This document shows positions 1-10,960 of a DNA stretch of 64,000 nt, piece by piece. The notes under the pieces were generated by a model that was not told the DNA's origin, did not search any database, and worked only from the letters and a program-made list of their open reading frames with translations. Position numbers and translations under genes: made by a program. Source of the stretch: Annona cherimola (Eukaryota; Streptophyta; Magnoliopsida; Magnoliales; Annonaceae); the NCBI GenBank assembly GCA_030490835.1, contig CM059971.1:74046224-74110223 (forward strand), given 5' to 3'. Each line of letters begins with the position of its first letter. Within the stretch, counting starts at the first letter, position 1.

Positions 1-220
1 AGGATAAAAGAACACTACTTGATTTTGCTACAACTTCCCCTAATAAAATACATTCAAAAGTTTCACACTGCTGAGAATCTCAGGTGTTGAAACGCCTCGT
101 CATGAAAAGCCGGTTTCCTTCGGCTACTGCTTCCAATCCATTCCCAAGAGCTTCATGCCTTTCTTAGACATAATTCGATAAAAGAAGTAGAAGCTAGAAT
201 ATCCAAAATGGAATCCTTAA
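1..220. other. Left flank of the copia insertion; possible gene relic
   Basis: No intact gene. With the copia element removed, this joins directly to 9131 onward. On the minus strand the joined sequence has stretches with few stops (around 9440 down to 9131, continuing at 220), so the element may have landed in an old coding or intronic sequence. I cannot name a family. The last five bases (CTTAA) are the left target-site duplication. Confidence 0.3.
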
Positions 221-873
221 TGTTAGTGTTGACCAACACGTAAGGGGGTCACCCACATGTGGCCCCACCCAAATAAAAAAAAACGGGGCGGCTCTTTGGG
301 GCCCATGTTTTTGTTTTTCTCTCCCTGTTTTCTACTCGTACAGGAGAAGGAGAAAAAGAGGTTTTTTAACGCCTTGCTGCTGATCATTTCCTTGAAGATT
401 TTTTGGGGGTTTTTCTTTTAGGTTTCTTCTCCAACAAAGGCAAGTGTAAAGGCTACAAACTAGAAGGTTTTTGGTGGTGTGGGTTTCTTACTTGAAGGGA
501 AGAAGAAGAAAAAGCTAAAGGAAGAAGAGGAGAAAGAGAGGGAATCAACTTATATGTTATTTTGAGCTTTCCAAGGTGATGTTTGTCCATTTGATTTAGT
601 TATTTTCATGTGGATGATTGTAGTTGACTAATTTCCAATTTCCTATGGTTTGGATATAACCCTACCATTGTGATTGTATTCTTTCTTTCATTGTAAATAT
701 TTTGCCCCAAGGTTTTTTCCCTTTTTTGGAGGGTTTTTCACACAAATCCTTGTGTCATTATTGTGGATTGGTTGTTGTCTCTGGTTTGGTTGGATTGTGA
801 TAGATAACAGATTTTGTCCCCATTTGCGGTAGATTCACACATTAGAGGTTGTTTTTGACCTCTTGTCTCAATA
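221..873 (+). repeat. 5' LTR of the copia element
   Basis: This 653-bp copy pairs with 8469-9130. Shared landmarks are the TGTTAG start, the GGGGCCCATG box near 300, the AGGCAAGTGTAAAGG segment near 440 and the terminal TTGTCTCAA. The last bases read AATA where the right copy has AACA, so the canonical CA end is mutated here. Confidence 0.9.
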
Positions 874-874
874 A

Positions 875-890
875 TGGTATTAGAGCCAGG
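875..890 (+). promoter_or_regulatory. Primer-binding site (initiator Met tRNA type)
   Basis: TGGTATTAGAGCCAGG lies one base past the 5' LTR. It differs by one base from TGGTATCAGAGC, the usual plant copia site complementary to the 3' end of initiator methionine tRNA. Confidence 0.85.
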
Positions 891-940
891 TTTGGGGGTT
901 ATTGTGTGTGTGAATATATTATTCTGTCTGAATATAAAAA

Positions 941-1740
941 ATGAATTCCAATACTAGAGGGAGGATGATTAGTTTGAATGGCATGAATTGGGTGCTTTGG
1001 AAATCCAAGATCGAAGACATTTTAGTATGTAATGATCTCAACACACTGATTGAAAATGAAGGGGCCAAACCATTAGACATGTCTGACAAGGAGTGGAGTA
1101 CAATGAATAAAAAGGCTATTGCACACATAAGGTAATGGTTAGAAGATAGTGTATTTCACCATATATCTACCAAAACTAGTGCGTATAGTCTGTCGACTAA
1201 GTTGGAATCTTTGTATGAGAGGGAAACAGTTGGCAACAAAATTTCTTGTTTAGAAAACTTGTAAATATGAAATACAAAGACGGGTCTTCTATGTCAGAGC
1301 ACTTGAATGAAATGCAAAATATTGTGAATTAGCTTACAACTATGAAGTTGGTGTTAAATGACGAGTTTTAGGCATGTCTACTATTGAGCTCTTTACTAGA
1401 GAGTTGGTAATTTCGGTTAGTAACTCAACTTCACATGGCAAGCTCTTTATGAGTCAAGATACAGGAAGTATCTTAAATGAAGAAATGAGAAGGAAGTCTA
1501 CAGGTTTTTCTCATTCACAATCTTTGGTGATGGAGAAGAGAGGAAGAAGCAAGTCTGGAAGCCACAATATCGCAAGCATTCAAATGCAAGGTCAAAATCT
1601 AAAGGTAAAAGCGGACCATGTTGATATTGCAACAAGGAGGGTCATATTAAGAAGAACTATTGAAAGCTCAATAAAAATAGAGAAAATAATAAAGAATCAA
1701 AGAATGATGGTACTAAAAGCCTTACTTCAGTAGTTGCTTC
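941..1740 (+). pseudogene. Copia gag remnant
   Basis: The nucleocapsid/capsid precursor begins at ATG 941. The first 64 codons contain LNGMNWVLWKSKIEDIL, a typical copia gag N-terminus. The frame is then broken by stops (TAA at 1132) and shifts. From 1374 another open segment resembles the gag C-terminus (ELVISVSNS, then LNEEMRRK and KRGRSKS). A decayed CCHC zinc knuckle is visible from about 1619, reading C-stop-YCNKEGHIKKNY, with the last cysteine replaced by tyrosine and an in-frame stop after the first. It cannot produce a working Gag. Confidence 0.85.
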
Positions 1741-2322
1741 AGATGGTGATGTATTAATTCATACTTTAGTTGAGGCAACATGCTTGCATGGAGGTTGCAT
1801 GGATACTGAGTGGGTTGTGGATATAGGATCCTCAAATCATTTGATTTCCAGAAGAGATTTTTTTTTCAAACCAATATTGGTTGCAATTTGATTTTGAAGA
1901 ATGAGAGGCATGTGCCAGATTTGCGGTTAAATCTCATTTATGGATTAGAATTGGATAATAAAAGATATGGAAGCAGATTTGGCAAAGGTGCATGGAAGCT
2001 TGTCAAGGGACCTCTCATTGTGGCTGGAGGAAAGGCATGTTACACCTTATATATCACAGAAGCCTAGATTCTCAAGGGTGAACTAAATGCTATTGAAGAA
2101 ACCTCTTCATCCAAGTTGTGGCATGAGAGGCTTAGGCACATGAGTGTGAAAGGTATGCAAATTCTTCACAAAGAAAAGCTTCTTCTGTACATTAAAGGTA
2201 TATATCTTGATACTTGTGATGATTGCGTCATTGGAATATATCATAAGACTTCTTTTCAAAAGCATATTGACAAAAAATCATGTATTCTTGAATTAACGCA
2301 TTCCGATGTATGTGGACCATGA
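1741..2322 (+). pseudogene. Copia protease and GAG-pre-integrase remnant
   Basis: An aspartic-protease active-site region is at 1810 (WVVDIGSSNHLISRRDFF); the usual D-S/T-G triad is now D-I-G. The GAG-pre-integrase zinc-binding segment follows from 2116 (LWHERLRHMSVKGMQIL, then CDDCVIG), keeping the histidine and CxxC pattern of the HHCC finger. The open segment ends at a stop at 2320 just after the first integrase aspartate region (LTHSDVCGP). Confidence 0.85.
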
Positions 2323-2725
2323 AGTATGAATATTTTGGTAATTTTTGGTATTTTGTTACTTGTGGAAAGAGAAACTGAAAAGAAGTTGAAGTGCATTTAA
2401 ACAGATAATGACAATGAATACACATCAAAGATGTTTGAAGAATATTGTAAGGAAAATGGTATCAGGCATCAAAAGTCAGTTCCAATGAATCCTCAACAAA
2501 ATAATGCAGTAGAAAGGATGAATAGGACCATTATCAAGAGGATTAGGAGCATGCTTTCATCTGCAAAGTTACCCAAAGTATTTTGGGAGGAGGCGATGTG
2601 TATTGCATGCTACTTAATCAACAAATCTCCTTCATTGGCTTTGAATGAGGATGTTCCAGAGAGAGTTTTCATGCTACTTAATTAACAAGTCTCCTTCATT
2701 GGCTTTGAATGAGGATGTTCCTAAG
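2290..2725 (+). pseudogene. Copia integrase core remnant with internal deletion and 64-bp duplication
   Basis: The first catalytic Asp segment (THSDVCGP) is followed within about 80 bp by the second (TDNDNEY, near 2400), so most of the sequence between them is deleted. The segment around the third acidic residue is clear from 2431 (GIRHQKSVPMNPQQN, then AVERMNRT). A 64-bp tandem duplication follows: the sequence at 2606-2669 is repeated with few changes from 2670, shifting the frame. A hAT-like element then interrupts the domain at 2726. The integrase C-terminal part resumes at 4521. Confidence 0.85.
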
Positions 2726-4512
2726 TAGGGGTGCAAGTCGGTCCGGGTACCCCCGGGTAGGGGTGGAACCTACCCTTACCCATTTTTTAAAAATGTCTAC
2801 CCTACCCTATTTTAGATCGGGTCGGTCCGGAGTCTACCCTACCCAATTTTTTCAGGTGCGGGTCGGTTCCGGTTCGGTTCCAAGTCGGTTCCTAAAAACG
2901 TCATGCATCCAAATTGGCTCCAAATACAGAAATACTATATTATGAAAAGAATTTTCCAATAAAACAAAAATGCCAAACGTTAGCAATTATAAGGGTTGCA
3001 AATTGCTATAAAGAGCTCAGCAAGCTTTAAAGTAAGAATCAATAATAGAAGTTTGCAACAATTTTGCACCTCAATATATATAAGACAAGAATTTCAACAC
3101 GAGCAACCAAGTGAAGAAATAGGAGCTTCTGAAAACTGTGTGACAGAAAATCTCACAACCATTTGGATTGCATGATCTATCTTTCTTATAGTTGCCAATG
3201 CAAATATCTATGAGACAACATTGTAATATAGATATGAAAAACTACAAAGACTAGAGCCTGACAAAGCTTTCAACTAAACTATTGAAATCCATAATCCGTG
3301 AAAAGGCTTAATTCTTCCTTTTACGCATCTAGAACCAATTTTGTAAATCGAATTTAGGCTCAACTGGAAAGGGCAAATCATTTGTAAGAAGATCAAAGAT
3401 CAAATGTCCATCGGTAGAATAAATCTGAAGACCTATCTGATTTTTTTTTTTTAAAAAAAAGAGAAAATAGTGTAAATCTGTAGACCAATCTAGCCTTGCT
3501 GGCAAGAATGAAATAACTAGAAGCTAGCATCTTTCTGATATTTCGAGCAGGCAACAGAACCTAAAACAGTCAATAGAGAAGGCATTGAGAAAAGAGAACG
3601 GATCCTTCATTCTCTTCTCTACACCCCCAAAACCCACCCACCTCAGAACAGGCAGGAAATCCAAAAAATTCGTTGCCGCACTCACCAAGAACATCTCTTT
3701 CACAATCTCTTGGAACTTTCTCGCCTCTCCAGAATCTGCCTTCTGCTCTCCTCCTCTATAATACATCTTACCCGCAGTTATTCTCATCATCACATTCAAA
3801 ATCAGCTCGAAGAACACCTGCCTCAATTCCACCTTCTGGAACCCAATCTCTCTTCCCCCTCTGCTGCCGTCATAGAGCTTCCGGACGAGCGTTCTGACCT
3901 CCTCTTTGCGTATGGCGGAGGAGGCGTTGACGCGATTGGAAGAGAGCAGAAGTCGTAGAGCATCTGTGGGCAGTTGCAATCGCAAGACTCGCAATAGCAG
4001 CTGCCATTCAATCAATTATCGTCTCTTCCTCTCTCGATAGCATACCGCATACGCATCTGAATTCCATGAGGGGAGCTATGCCGACGGGGAGGGAGGGAGG
4101 GAGAGAGAGAGAGAGAGAGAATTCACCGAGCCATGGAGGGAGCTGTGCCGACGCCGCTGCCTGATCTTCTGCCGCCCGCTACCACGATTTCTTCCGGTGC
4201 CGCTGCCACCATCTCTGCCACTGCCGCAGAGGAGAAAGGAAATGGGGGAATGCCGGAATGGCTGCCGAATGGGGATAGGGCTAGTCGTGCGTGTTTAAGT
4301 ATATATTATATATATTATATATATTATAAAATATGAAATCCGGGTCGGTTCCGGGTACCCAGAACCGGAACCGACCCCTACCCGAAATTCAACGGGTATT
4401 TCGCCTGAGGAACCGAACCGACCCTACGGGTAGGTTCAGTGGAACCAAACCTACCCAATTTAGGGTACCAAGCGGGTCGACCCGCGGGTACCCGGACCGA
4501 CTTGCACCCCTA
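2726..4512. mobile_element. Non-autonomous hAT-like element carrying a P450 fragment (Pack-type)
   Basis: This 1787-bp element has 27-bp perfect terminal inverted repeats that begin TAGGGGTGCAAGTCGGTCCG, and an exact 8-bp target duplication TTCCTAAG at 2718-2725 and 4513-4520. TAGGGGTG ends with 8-bp TSDs are the usual signature of plant hAT elements. Subterminal DNA is dense in CGGGT, GGTTCC and CCTACCC motifs in both orientations. No transposase is present. The interior holds an antisense P450 fragment (about 3540-3990), a GA-rich microsatellite at 4085-4121 and a GC-rich segment of unknown origin (4130-4290). Confidence 0.92.
3540..3990 (-). pseudogene. Captured cytochrome P450 (CYP81-like) fragment
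   Basis: On the minus strand an open frame reads LLLSSNRVNASSAIRKEEVR, then VELRQVFFELILNVMMRITAGKMYY, EARKFQEIVKEMF and DFLPVLRWVGFGGVEKRM in separate blocks. These match in order the segment of CYP81-family P450s from the B'-C region to about helix F/G (typically SSHRLNSF, IRxDE, FNVMMRMxAGKRYY, DFLPxLRW, EKRM). The haem-binding loop, the I helix and the N-terminal membrane anchor are absent, so it cannot be an enzyme. No ATG opens the frame. It is best read as a host exon piece copied into the hAT element. The frame is intact across the P450-like part, which suggests capture was not very ancient. Confidence 0.75.
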
Positions 4513-4520
4513 TTCCTAAG

Positions 4521-4740
4521 AGAGTTTGGACTAACAGAGATATATCTTTTTCTCATTTAAGGGTGTTTGGATGTAAAGCATTTGTACATGTACCAAAAGA
4601 ATAATGGTCCAAGCTTGACGATAAAGTAATTCCACACATCTTCTTAGGTTATGGAGATAAGGAGTTCGACTATAGGCTTTGGGATCTAAAAAGGAGAAAA
4701 ATAATGAGAAGCAGAGATATGATTTTTCATGAAGATCAAA
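4521..4740 (+). pseudogene. Copia integrase C-terminal remnant
   Basis: After the hAT element the frame continues with FSHLRVFGCKAFVHVP, KLDDKVIPHIFLGYG and FDYRLWDLKRRKI, the conserved C-terminal end of copia integrase. A stop at about 4602 interrupts it. An open stretch follows to 4925 covering the variable linker to reverse transcriptase (acidic, DDNEEQVDDV). Confidence 0.85.
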
Positions 4741-5089
4741 CTTCGGATGGTCTTAAAATGGGCAAATTGCAAAAGCAATATGAGGGGATAGGCTCAAAGC
4801 CTAGTTTTGTTCCATGTCCCCTTCCTATGCAGCATATTGAGGGATTTGGGGATATGCATGATGACAATGAAGAGCAGGTAGATGATGTCATCATCCCAAA
4901 GGAAAATGTTAAGCATGTTGAGTAAGGGGAGCAAGTGATTCCAGAAGAGGAGCATGTGGAAGAACATGAGCCCCAATTGAGAACGTCAACATTCTACAAG
5001 ATATCCGTTAGCAGAATATCTTTTGTTATCAGATGCAGGGGAACCAGAATGCATTGAAAAGGTAAATGCTCATAAAGAAAGAGAAAAAC

Positions 5090-5976
5090 AGTAGCAAGCA
5101 ATGGAAGAAGAAATCACCTCTCTACAAAAAAAAAACAGAACTTATGAGCTAGTTGAACTTCCAAAGGGAAGAAAGGCACTATAAAACAAATGGGTGTTTA
5201 AGGTGAAAAATGATGAAAGTGGAAACATCAAATATGAAGCCCGTTTGGTGGTGAAAGGCTTTGGTTAAAAGAAAGGAATAGATTTTGATAAGATCTTTAT
5301 TCCTGTTGTGAAGATGTTTTCCATTCGAGCTATTTTAGGTCTAGTTACAAATCAAGACCTTGAAATTGAGCAATTAAATGTCAAGACTGCATTCCTTTAT
5401 GGGGATTTGGAAGAGAAAATTTACATTAGATAACCAAAGGGTTTTGAAGTCAAAGGTAAAGAACATTTGGTCTACAAACTAAAGAAAAGTTTGTATGGCT
5501 TGAAGCAAGAACCAAGGCAATGGTTACAAAAGGACACATGCAAATTATTGTATGTATATGAAAAGTTTTTCTAAAAGCGATTTCATTATTCTTGTATTGT
5601 ATGTGGATGACATGCTAATTGTGGGAAGAGATATAGGTAGAATCAATAGGTTAAAGCAAGAGTGTCTAAGTCATTTGAGATGAAGGACTTAGGACAAGCG
5701 AAGCAAAATTTTGGGCATGACTATATCTCGTGATAGAAAAGATAAAAGATTGTGGCTATCATAAGAGAAGTACATTGAACGGGTGCTTAAAAAGTTCAAT
5801 ATGAAGGATGTTAAGCCTATTTCTACACCACTAGCCAATCATTTCAAGTTGAGCATCAAAAAGTTTCCAACTACAGAGAAAGAAAAGAAAAGCATGACTT
5901 CTATACCATATTCATTTATGATTGAGAGTCTCATGTATGTCATGATCTGTACTAGGCTAGACATTGTCTATGCAGT
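5090..5976 (+). pseudogene. Copia reverse transcriptase remnant
   Basis: Recognisable blocks are NKWVFKVK, YEARLVVKGFG, VVKMFSIRAILGLV, LNVKTAFLYGDLEEKIYI, GFEVKGKEHLVYKLKKSLYG and the catalytic LYVDDMLIVG (YVDD codons at 5600-5611). KYIERVLKKFNMKDVKPIST and LMYVMICTRLDIVYAV follow, leading into the RNase H linker. Several in-frame stops and at least two frameshifts disable it. The sequence between the YGLKQ block and the YVDD is shortened. A second hAT-like element interrupts it at 5977. Confidence 0.88.
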
Positions 5977-7826
5977 TAGGGGTGTTAATGGTCATGGTCA
6001 ACCCGTCAATCCGCTCGTCCAACCCGTTAATAAATGGATTTGGATTGGGATTTTCGAATAAATGGGTTATGATCCGCCAACCCGTTTAACCATTTAATTA
6101 AATAAACAGATTAGGGTTGAGTCTTTGCAACTCGTCAACCCGTCCAACCCGTATAACTCATTTAATATATTATATATATAATATTTGAAAATTATTTCGG
6201 CCCCGCCTTTCCTTCCCGCACCCTTATCTCGCCCGCGTGTGGGCCCTGGTAACAAAACCTAATCTCAATTCCTGCATTTCCAACTTTCCGCAATCCCGCT
6301 GCCCTCTGGTGCCCCTGCGGAGGAAAAGGAAGGTCTGCTTTCAGTAGCGCCCCCACGAGCATGACTTGGGCAGATTCCACCCTCGAGATTGAAACTCGGA
6401 TCATAGTTTTTTTCAAATCCACTGCAGCAGAGCAGAGCTGGATTGGAGTAAAGGGATTCCTTCGCTGCGTATCCCATATTTTATATTTTTTTCAAATCCA
6501 CGAGCGCAACTTGAGCGGATTCCATCGCTGATTGCTGCGTATCACATATTTTATATTTTTTTCAAATCCACGAGCGTGACTTGGGCGGATTCCATCGCTG
6601 ATTGCTGTGTATCAGGGGTAAAATTCTCAACTTCTTATCCTAGAAAACAAGATGGATGCTATGATTGTTAATGGTGTTGCATCAGGTGTGCTTCCATGGC
6701 TGCTATGATTGGATGGATGTAGCCAAATATGTGCAACTTTCATGGGTGCCATGGTATTTTTAGATTTTAAAGGGCGACACCACTGGATTTAGGATAGAGT
6801 TGTTGCTGGTCTGATAAATTTGAAGCTAGCTATAGCATTCCACATGGATTATTGTGATGGGTTGATGGGGTTTCCAGAGCCAGCTTCGTTAGCATTGCCT
6901 ATCACCACAATTGGGGAAGATGAAGAGGGCAACCGTTGAAGAGGGAAAGGATGAATAGGGACAGCCCAAAGCCCACGTGGGTTTCCATCCATTGCCGAAA
7001 GTTTGAAGAAGAAACACAGCAAAATCTAGTAAGTTCAGAGAAGACGAGCAAAGAGCGTGTGGCATGAAGGATTGATGCATTTGTTGACGGGAAAAGTAGG
7101 ACTACTTTTGTCGCTTTCTAAATAGGCTCATGAGATTTTCTCCAACAGTTGATCTTAATTGAGGTAATAATAAAAATTTCGACAACTTATATAGTTTTTT
7201 AATCTTTTATAAATTAGTTTTATATGTTCAATGGAGAAAGTAGATGAAGTACTATCAAGTTTGGAGAGCATAAAACAATTATTTGTTATTTTTATTTTTA
7301 GATCAAAGTTGTTTAAAATTTGAACTCTACTTATTGTTATATGTTTTAAGACAATAATGTGTAACAATATATGATATTTGAATTTTTGAAATGTGGTTGT
7401 TTGAGTTTATTATAATGAAAGTCTTACTTGATTCTTCTCAAATGTATATTTATGAGTTCCATATTTATAGCGTTGATTGAATTGTTTGATAGAAATAAAG
7501 TATGTTGTATTTTGAAACAGGAATTGACATTAAAGAGATGACTTGAGATTGGAGTTGATATTTTCAAGCCAAAATAAATTAAATTCAGGTATGTTAGCTT
7601 CGAATTATTTAATTTTACAGACTTTATTGAAGGTTTTTAGCATGAAAATTAGTAACAAACACAACCCGTTAACAACCAGTTAACTCGTTTATTAAATGAG
7701 TTGTAAATGGGTTAGGGTTGAAGTTTTTTAAAAGGGTTAATAAACAGATTAGGGTTGAGATATATTAAATGTGTTAGGATTAGGATTAGGCTCCAACCCG
7801 TTCAACCCAATCCGTTAACACCCCTA
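5977..7826. mobile_element. Second non-autonomous hAT-like element
   Basis: This 1850-bp element begins TAGGGGTGTTAATGG and ends with the inverse complement of TAGGGGTGTTAACGG (15 bp, one mismatch). TATGCAGT (5969-5976) and CATGCAGT (7827-7834) form an 8-bp target duplication with one change. Subterminal repeats of AACCCGT/ACGGGTT type occur at both ends. The interior has a GC-richer segment (6190-6610) with an imperfect tandem repeat of about 67 bp around CAAATCCACGAGCG (from about 6495 and 6565), then AT-rich DNA. No transposase or host gene was recognised. The termini differ from those of the element at 2726 beyond TAGGGGTG, so the two are different families. Confidence 0.88.
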
Positions 7827-7834
7827 CATGCAGT

Positions 7835-8340
7835 TGGAGTTATGGGTAGGTATCTTGCCAATCCAGGCAAGGAGTATTGGAAGGCAGTGCAGTGGATCTT
7901 CAGATTTTGAGAAGAACTTCTAATATGTGTTTATGCTTTGGTGGTGACAATGCAGTACTGGAGAGATATAAAGATGCAGATATGGCCGGTGATTTGGATC
8001 GTACTTCTGGATACATTTTCGCTTTTGTAGTCAGAGTTGTGTCTTGGCAGTCCACGTTGCAGAAATGTATTACTTTATCTACAACAACAGAAGCAGAGTA
8101 CATTGCAACTATAGAAGCTGAGAAAGAACTATTGTCGATAAAAGATCCCTTTAGGGAGTTAGGCTTGAGGCAGGAGAAATATGTTATACACTGTGATAAT
8201 CGGAGTGCCATATACTTGAGTAGGAATGCAACTTATCACTCCAAAACTAAACATATTGATGTGAGATATACAAGATCTTCATTGAGAATGAAGAAATACA
8301 GATTCCGAAAATTCACACTAATGAGAATCTTGTAGATATG
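7835..8340 (+). pseudogene. Copia RNase H remnant
   Basis: The frame resumes after the hAT element with MGRYLANPGKEYWKAVQWI, then after a shift (from 7950) YKDADMAGDLD, TSGYIFAF, VSWQSTLQKCITLSTTTEAE and NATYHSKTKHIDVRY. These are the conserved RNase H blocks of plant Ty1/copia elements, including the D-D-E-type acidic positions. Frameshifts at both ends separate it from reverse transcriptase and from its natural stop. Confidence 0.88.
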
Positions 8341-8442
8341 ACAACTAAGGTGGTTACAAGAGAGAAGTAAAACCTTTGTAGAAACTTAATGAACATGAGT
8401 GTTAGATGAACATTAAGTTGGCTGGTGCGCCTCCCATGTCCG

Positions 8443-8467
8443 GTGGGAGGGAGGGAGGGAGGGAAGA
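8443..8467 (+). promoter_or_regulatory. Polypurine tract
   Basis: A GGTGGGAGGGAGGGA-type purine run lies directly before the 3' LTR, where plus-strand DNA synthesis is primed in LTR retrotransposons. Confidence 0.8.
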
Positions 8468-8468
8468 T

Positions 8469-9130
8469 TGTTAGCGTTGATCAACAATGGCGGAGTCACC
8501 CACGCGTAACTCCACCCAAATAAAAAAAGGAGCTACCGTTTGGGGCCCATGTTTTTTGTTTTTCTCTCCATATTTTCTGCTCGTACGAGAGAAGGAGAAA
8601 AAAAGATTTTTTAACCCCATGATGCTGGTCATTTTTTGGGGGATTTTCTTGGAGATTTTTTTAGGACTTTTCCTTTTAAGTTTCAAAGGCAAGTGTAAAG
8701 GTTACAAACCAGAAGGTTTTTGGTGGTTTGGGTTTCTTGCTTGAAGGGAAGAAGAAGAAGCTAAAGGAAGAAGAGGAGAATGAGAGGGAATCAACTTATA
8801 TGTTATTTTAAGCTTTTCAAGGTGATGTTTGTCCATTTAATTTAGTTATTTTCATGTGGATGATTGTAGTTGATTGATTTCCAATTTCCTATAGTTTAGG
8901 TATAACCCTAGGATTGTGATTGTATCCTTTCTTTCATAATGAATATTGTGCCCCTCTTGCTCCATGGTTTTTCCCTTCATTTTGGAAAGTCTTCCACGTA
9001 AATCCTTGTGTCATTATTGTAGGTTGGTTGTTATCTTTGGTTTGGTTGTATTGTGATAGATAAGAGATTTTGTGACCATTTTGTGATGGATTCACACATT
9101 AGAGGTTGTTTTTAACCTCTTGTCTCAACA
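8469..9130 (+). repeat. 3' LTR of the copia element
   Basis: This 662-bp copy pairs with 221-873 and keeps the canonical TG...CA ends (TGTTAG...CTCAACA). CTTAG follows as the right half of the target duplication. Confidence 0.9.
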
Positions 9131-10300
9131 CTTAGTAGCCTGAAACTCAACCAGTAAAGAAAAAACTTCAAATTTTTTCTTCTTATCCAAGGACGCGTCA
9201 TAATCTTGTTAGAATTACTTGCAACATGAAGGCATTTCAATACTGAACCACTGCTGGTGCCCTCTAATTCTCAAGAGAAACCCAGGGAATCCCAAGAAGC
9301 CTCGGACATATCACTAATCAAATCTTTTGGCTTTTCAACATCCTTCCCAAGATTTTTCCCAATACAAAACATAATCTAATTCAGCTTCCCTGCAGAGATA
9401 TATTCTTCACGATTCTTCATTGAGAATCCCATTTCCACTTTAGCCTTTTTTTAAAGAGATTTCCACTCTAGCCTTTCTGATAGAAAACTCTTAGAAATAA
9501 TTTTTCATCTCCAGAAAACGATCAATAACATATGCTGAAGAGCAGAACTAGAGCAGAGAAAAAGGAGAGTGAAAGTCTCTACGAAAATTCGAAAATTGAA
9601 AAAAAAAAGTCAGATGCTTGGTTGATAAGCTAGTATGAGTTAATGAGTCAGCAATGAAACGATAGCTTCCATATTTCATTGCTTGTTTATCAAGATGTTT
9701 ACAAGAAATCAGTATAGTTTGGAAGGAATATTTCATTTTTTTGGATAAAAGAAAATTAAAGGCAGATAGAAAGAAATTTTCGTCCTTGTGGTGATGCAAG
9801 GGGAGCGGGTTAGGGCTGTGTATCCTTTTCATCAAAAAATATTGATCCAGTTTAACGGGCCTTTAGTAAATTTTAGTAAGTCTTCTACGACATGACTATA
9901 GACTATTGAAAACATTATTATTGTATCCTTTCTCACTTTTCTGCAAATTGTGGACCACTGACGCAATGACAACAGAAAATAATATATTCGTTATATATAA
10001 GGTCAAAATTGTTTACATGTGAACAAGTTACACCAACCTTAAATAACCAAGTAATTGAAGCCAAATAAAAAAATGCAACCAAATCTATTTATATGTAGCC
10101 AAAATTATATTTTTTTGCCTAGAAAAATTAATTAATTTTAACAACATCTGTTGTAGTGGGCTGCAAAATAATCATATTTTTAACTTTGATTATTCGTTAA
10201 CAAAAATGACATTCATTGAATTTTTTTTAAAAATTCTCCCAGTTTTTTTATTTGTAATTCTCCCAACCTTTAATTGTACATTTATTGTCTCTACTTAACA
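9131..10300. other. AT-rich intergenic DNA, no gene recognised
   Basis: This continues the target sequence of the copia insertion. Up to about 9450 the minus strand has modest coding character (blocks such as KDVEKPKDLISDMSEASWDS between stops) that I cannot assign to a family. From 9850 the DNA is simple AT-rich sequence with no feature I can support. Confidence 0.4.
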
Positions 10301-10304
10301 GGGT

Positions 10305-10425
10305 CTTAGCTCAATTGCATCACATTCTTCGCTTGCATGGCAAAGGTATGGGAATTAAAAACCTTGTTAAGGAGCATTTGTTATCTCCCACTTGAATCCT
10401 GTCGGAGTCGTCGATGGTATTTGCT
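10305..10425 (+). mobile_element. Partial tRNA-derived SINE
   Basis: The sequence from about 10307 reads GGTCTTAGCTCAATTGCATC, a box A-like start, then GGTATGGGAATTAAAAACC about 45 bp later, a decayed box B. This is the layout of plant tRNA-derived SINE heads. The 3' body and target duplication were not resolved. Confidence 0.45.
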
Positions 10426-10960
10426 GATACAGTTGGTAGTAATTTGGGTCCATTATCATTTGCAAATATCTAAATTAAGGGTAGATTCTAAAATTGCAAA
10501 AGCCTAATATTTTAAGTGTAAACCCCTTGTTTTAAATTTGGAAGAAAATTTATATTTTTACAAATATGTGTATATAATAAACTTTTTTTAAATTTTTGTA
10601 TGATAATACATACTTTAAATAGTTGAATTTTTTCTTAATATGTAGAATACATCCAAGTATGTCATTATTATCAATTTGAGAAGGTTTTCAATCAAAATAG
10701 GTGTATTTCAATATTGTACAACAAATCAGGTGTGAAATTGCAAATTTAAGCAACTTGGGAGTACTTAGTAAATGACAAAAAAGGGTGTAAACTATAAAAC
10801 AAAAAAAGATCCAGCTGCAGGCCATGTGGAGTTAAAATGCCACAAGTCAAATTTGATCTTCTAGAAAGGAGTCAAATGGTTTCTTATTAGCCAAAATAAT
10901 GAAATAATTAATTAAAAATAGAAATTAGATAAATAAGGTGGCTGCTTATCTACCCCTTTT
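10426..10960. other. AT-rich intergenic DNA
   Basis: No open frame, repeat boundary or RNA gene that I can support. Confidence 0.4.

Larger units (their letters stand above)
221..9130 (+). mobile_element. Degenerate Ty1/copia LTR retrotransposon with two nested hAT-like insertions
   Basis: Two direct repeats (221-873 and 8469-9130) begin TGTTAG and end TCTCAAYA. They are flanked by CTTAA on the left and CTTAG on the right, a 5-bp target duplication with one change. A primer-binding site follows the left LTR and a GGGA-rich polypurine tract precedes the right one. Inside, in copia order, are remnants of gag, protease, integrase, reverse transcriptase and RNase H. The reading frame is broken by many stops and frameshifts and part of the integrase is missing, so the copy is dead. 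The LTRs differ by many substitutions and small indels, so the insertion is old. Two DNA transposons (2726-4512, 5977-7826) inserted later. Confidence 0.93.
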
